From assembly GCA_900766495.1 (NCBI GenBank), contig CAAFVM010000003.1, positions 1-13,801 on the forward strand: a stretch of DNA of 13,801 nucleotides, in the 5' to 3' direction. The stretch's first letter is position 1, and each line of letters starts with the position of its first letter. This DNA comes from Clostridia bacterium (GTDB lineage: Bacteria > Bacillota > Clostridia > Christensenellales > Borkfalkiaceae). The position numbers were made by a program, and so were the translations under genes. Of the stretch, positions 13,299 through 13,801 are shown piece after piece. The notes beneath the pieces were generated by a model, which was given only the letters and a program-made list of their open reading frames with translations, did not search any database and was not told the DNA's origin.

Positions 13299-13801
13299 TT
13301 ACTGCGGAGCGTAAGCGGTCAAATACAAATATCTGCCGCCTGCGGGGCTGTAAACAAACGTATTGAAATAAGTTCCCGCAAGGGTTCCGTATTTCCCGCT
13401 CGTTTTGTCTTCAACGGGGTGACCAACTTCGATTATATCGAACGAACGCCATTCAACCGTCATTCTGAAATATTTCTTGCCTGTTTCTTGGGGCGTTTTG
13501 CCGCTCGCAAGCCAGTTTTTAAGGGCAAATTCAAGGCAACGGTTAAAATCGGTATGTCTGTTTGCGCCTACGCTCGTATCTATTTCGCCGTCAGTATTAA
13601 GAATGCAGTTTGCAAGATAATTCCCGGTATATCCGTTACCCGATTTCCAAAGTCTGTGGAAAAGCGGATGTTCGCTTTCAAGATGGTGGCTTGCACTGTC
13701 AAGCCCCAACACGCAAAGCGTATCGGCTACGGTGCTTTCGCCGCTTCTGTTTTCATAAGTTTTATCGGACCAGGTAACGTTGGAAATGAGCGCGTTTTCA
13801 A
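13299..13801 (-). CDS. C-terminal part of an unrecognised protein, 5' end outside the window
   Basis: The frame is open to the window edge: about 167 residues are visible and the stop is TAA at 13299. Reading from the edge it gives ENALISNVTWSDKTYENRSG, then the 137 residues ending in LTAYAPQ. I do not recognise the family. It has many aromatic and polar residues, no membrane segment and a C-terminus (YFNTFVYSPAGGRYLYLTAY) with beta-strand character. Clusters worth noting are DSASHHLESEHPLFHRLWKS and NRHTDFNRCLEFALKNWLAS. A GTG at 13712 is an internal codon, not a start, because the frame continues well upstream. It runs in the same direction as the phosphoesterase gene 126 bp downstream. Extracellular location is a guess from composition and neighbours. 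Confidence 0.65.
   Translation of the reverse strand, partial: ENALISNVTWSDKTYENRSGESTVADTLCVLGLDSASHHLESEHPLFHRLWKSGNGYTGNYLANCILNTDGEIDTSVGANRHTDFNRCLEFALKNWLASGKTPQETGKKYFRMTVEWRSFDIIEVGHPVEDKTSGKYGTLAGTYFNTFVYSPAGGRYLYLTAYAPQ

Overview
The window looks like chromosome of an uncultured gut-type Bacillota, most likely Clostridia. This is inferred from strong AGGAGG-type ribosome binding sites, Gram-positive style lipoprotein signal peptides, Big_2/InlB-type surface domains and dense intergenic repeats of a kind common in gut Clostridia; nothing in the window fixes a genus. Every convincing gene is on the minus strand, so the biology reads from right to left.

From the right edge: a 5'-truncated gene of unknown function (13299-13801) and a lipoprotein metallophosphoesterase (11805-13172). 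A repeat-filled 706-bp gap follows (11099-11804). The central block begins with an 827-residue Ig-like lipoprotein (8615-11098). It continues with an enlarged, cysteine-rich Gfo/Idh/MocA oxidoreductase (6759-8519), an 82-residue Ser/Gly/Asn-rich lipoprotein (6444-6692), a 64-residue peptide with an unusual Gly/Trp/Asp tail (6149-6343) and an 807-residue secreted Ig-like protein (3721-6144). A textbook intrinsic terminator at 3645-3690 closes this block. After another repeat-rich gap (3307-3644) comes a two-gene unit: a GH78-type alpha-L-rhamnosidase-like enzyme (1414-3306) and a TIM-barrel glycoside hydrolase-like protein (251-1390), both without signal peptides. The left edge holds a complete short inverted-repeat element and the end of a second copy.

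The most interesting content is the central block. The two large exported proteins share an unrecognised module of about 140-185 residues, present twice in each and interleaved with Big_2-like Ig domains. The peptide gene sits immediately before one of them, and its last codons form that gene's ribosome binding site, so the two are probably translationally coupled. With the sugar oxidoreductase and the cytoplasmic glycosidases nearby, a reasonable but unproven reading is a surface system that binds glycans or other surfaces, coupled to handling of rhamnose-containing or modified sugars inside the cell. No transporter, regulator, peptide-modifying enzyme, RNA gene or CRISPR array was seen.

The intergenic DNA carries at least two families of mobile-looking inverted-repeat elements. 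One begins with TGTCATTCCGAGCG and ends with its imperfect inverse; the other is a mirrored TTCCCC...GGGGAA element. They lie only between genes, and many copies are partial or rearranged.
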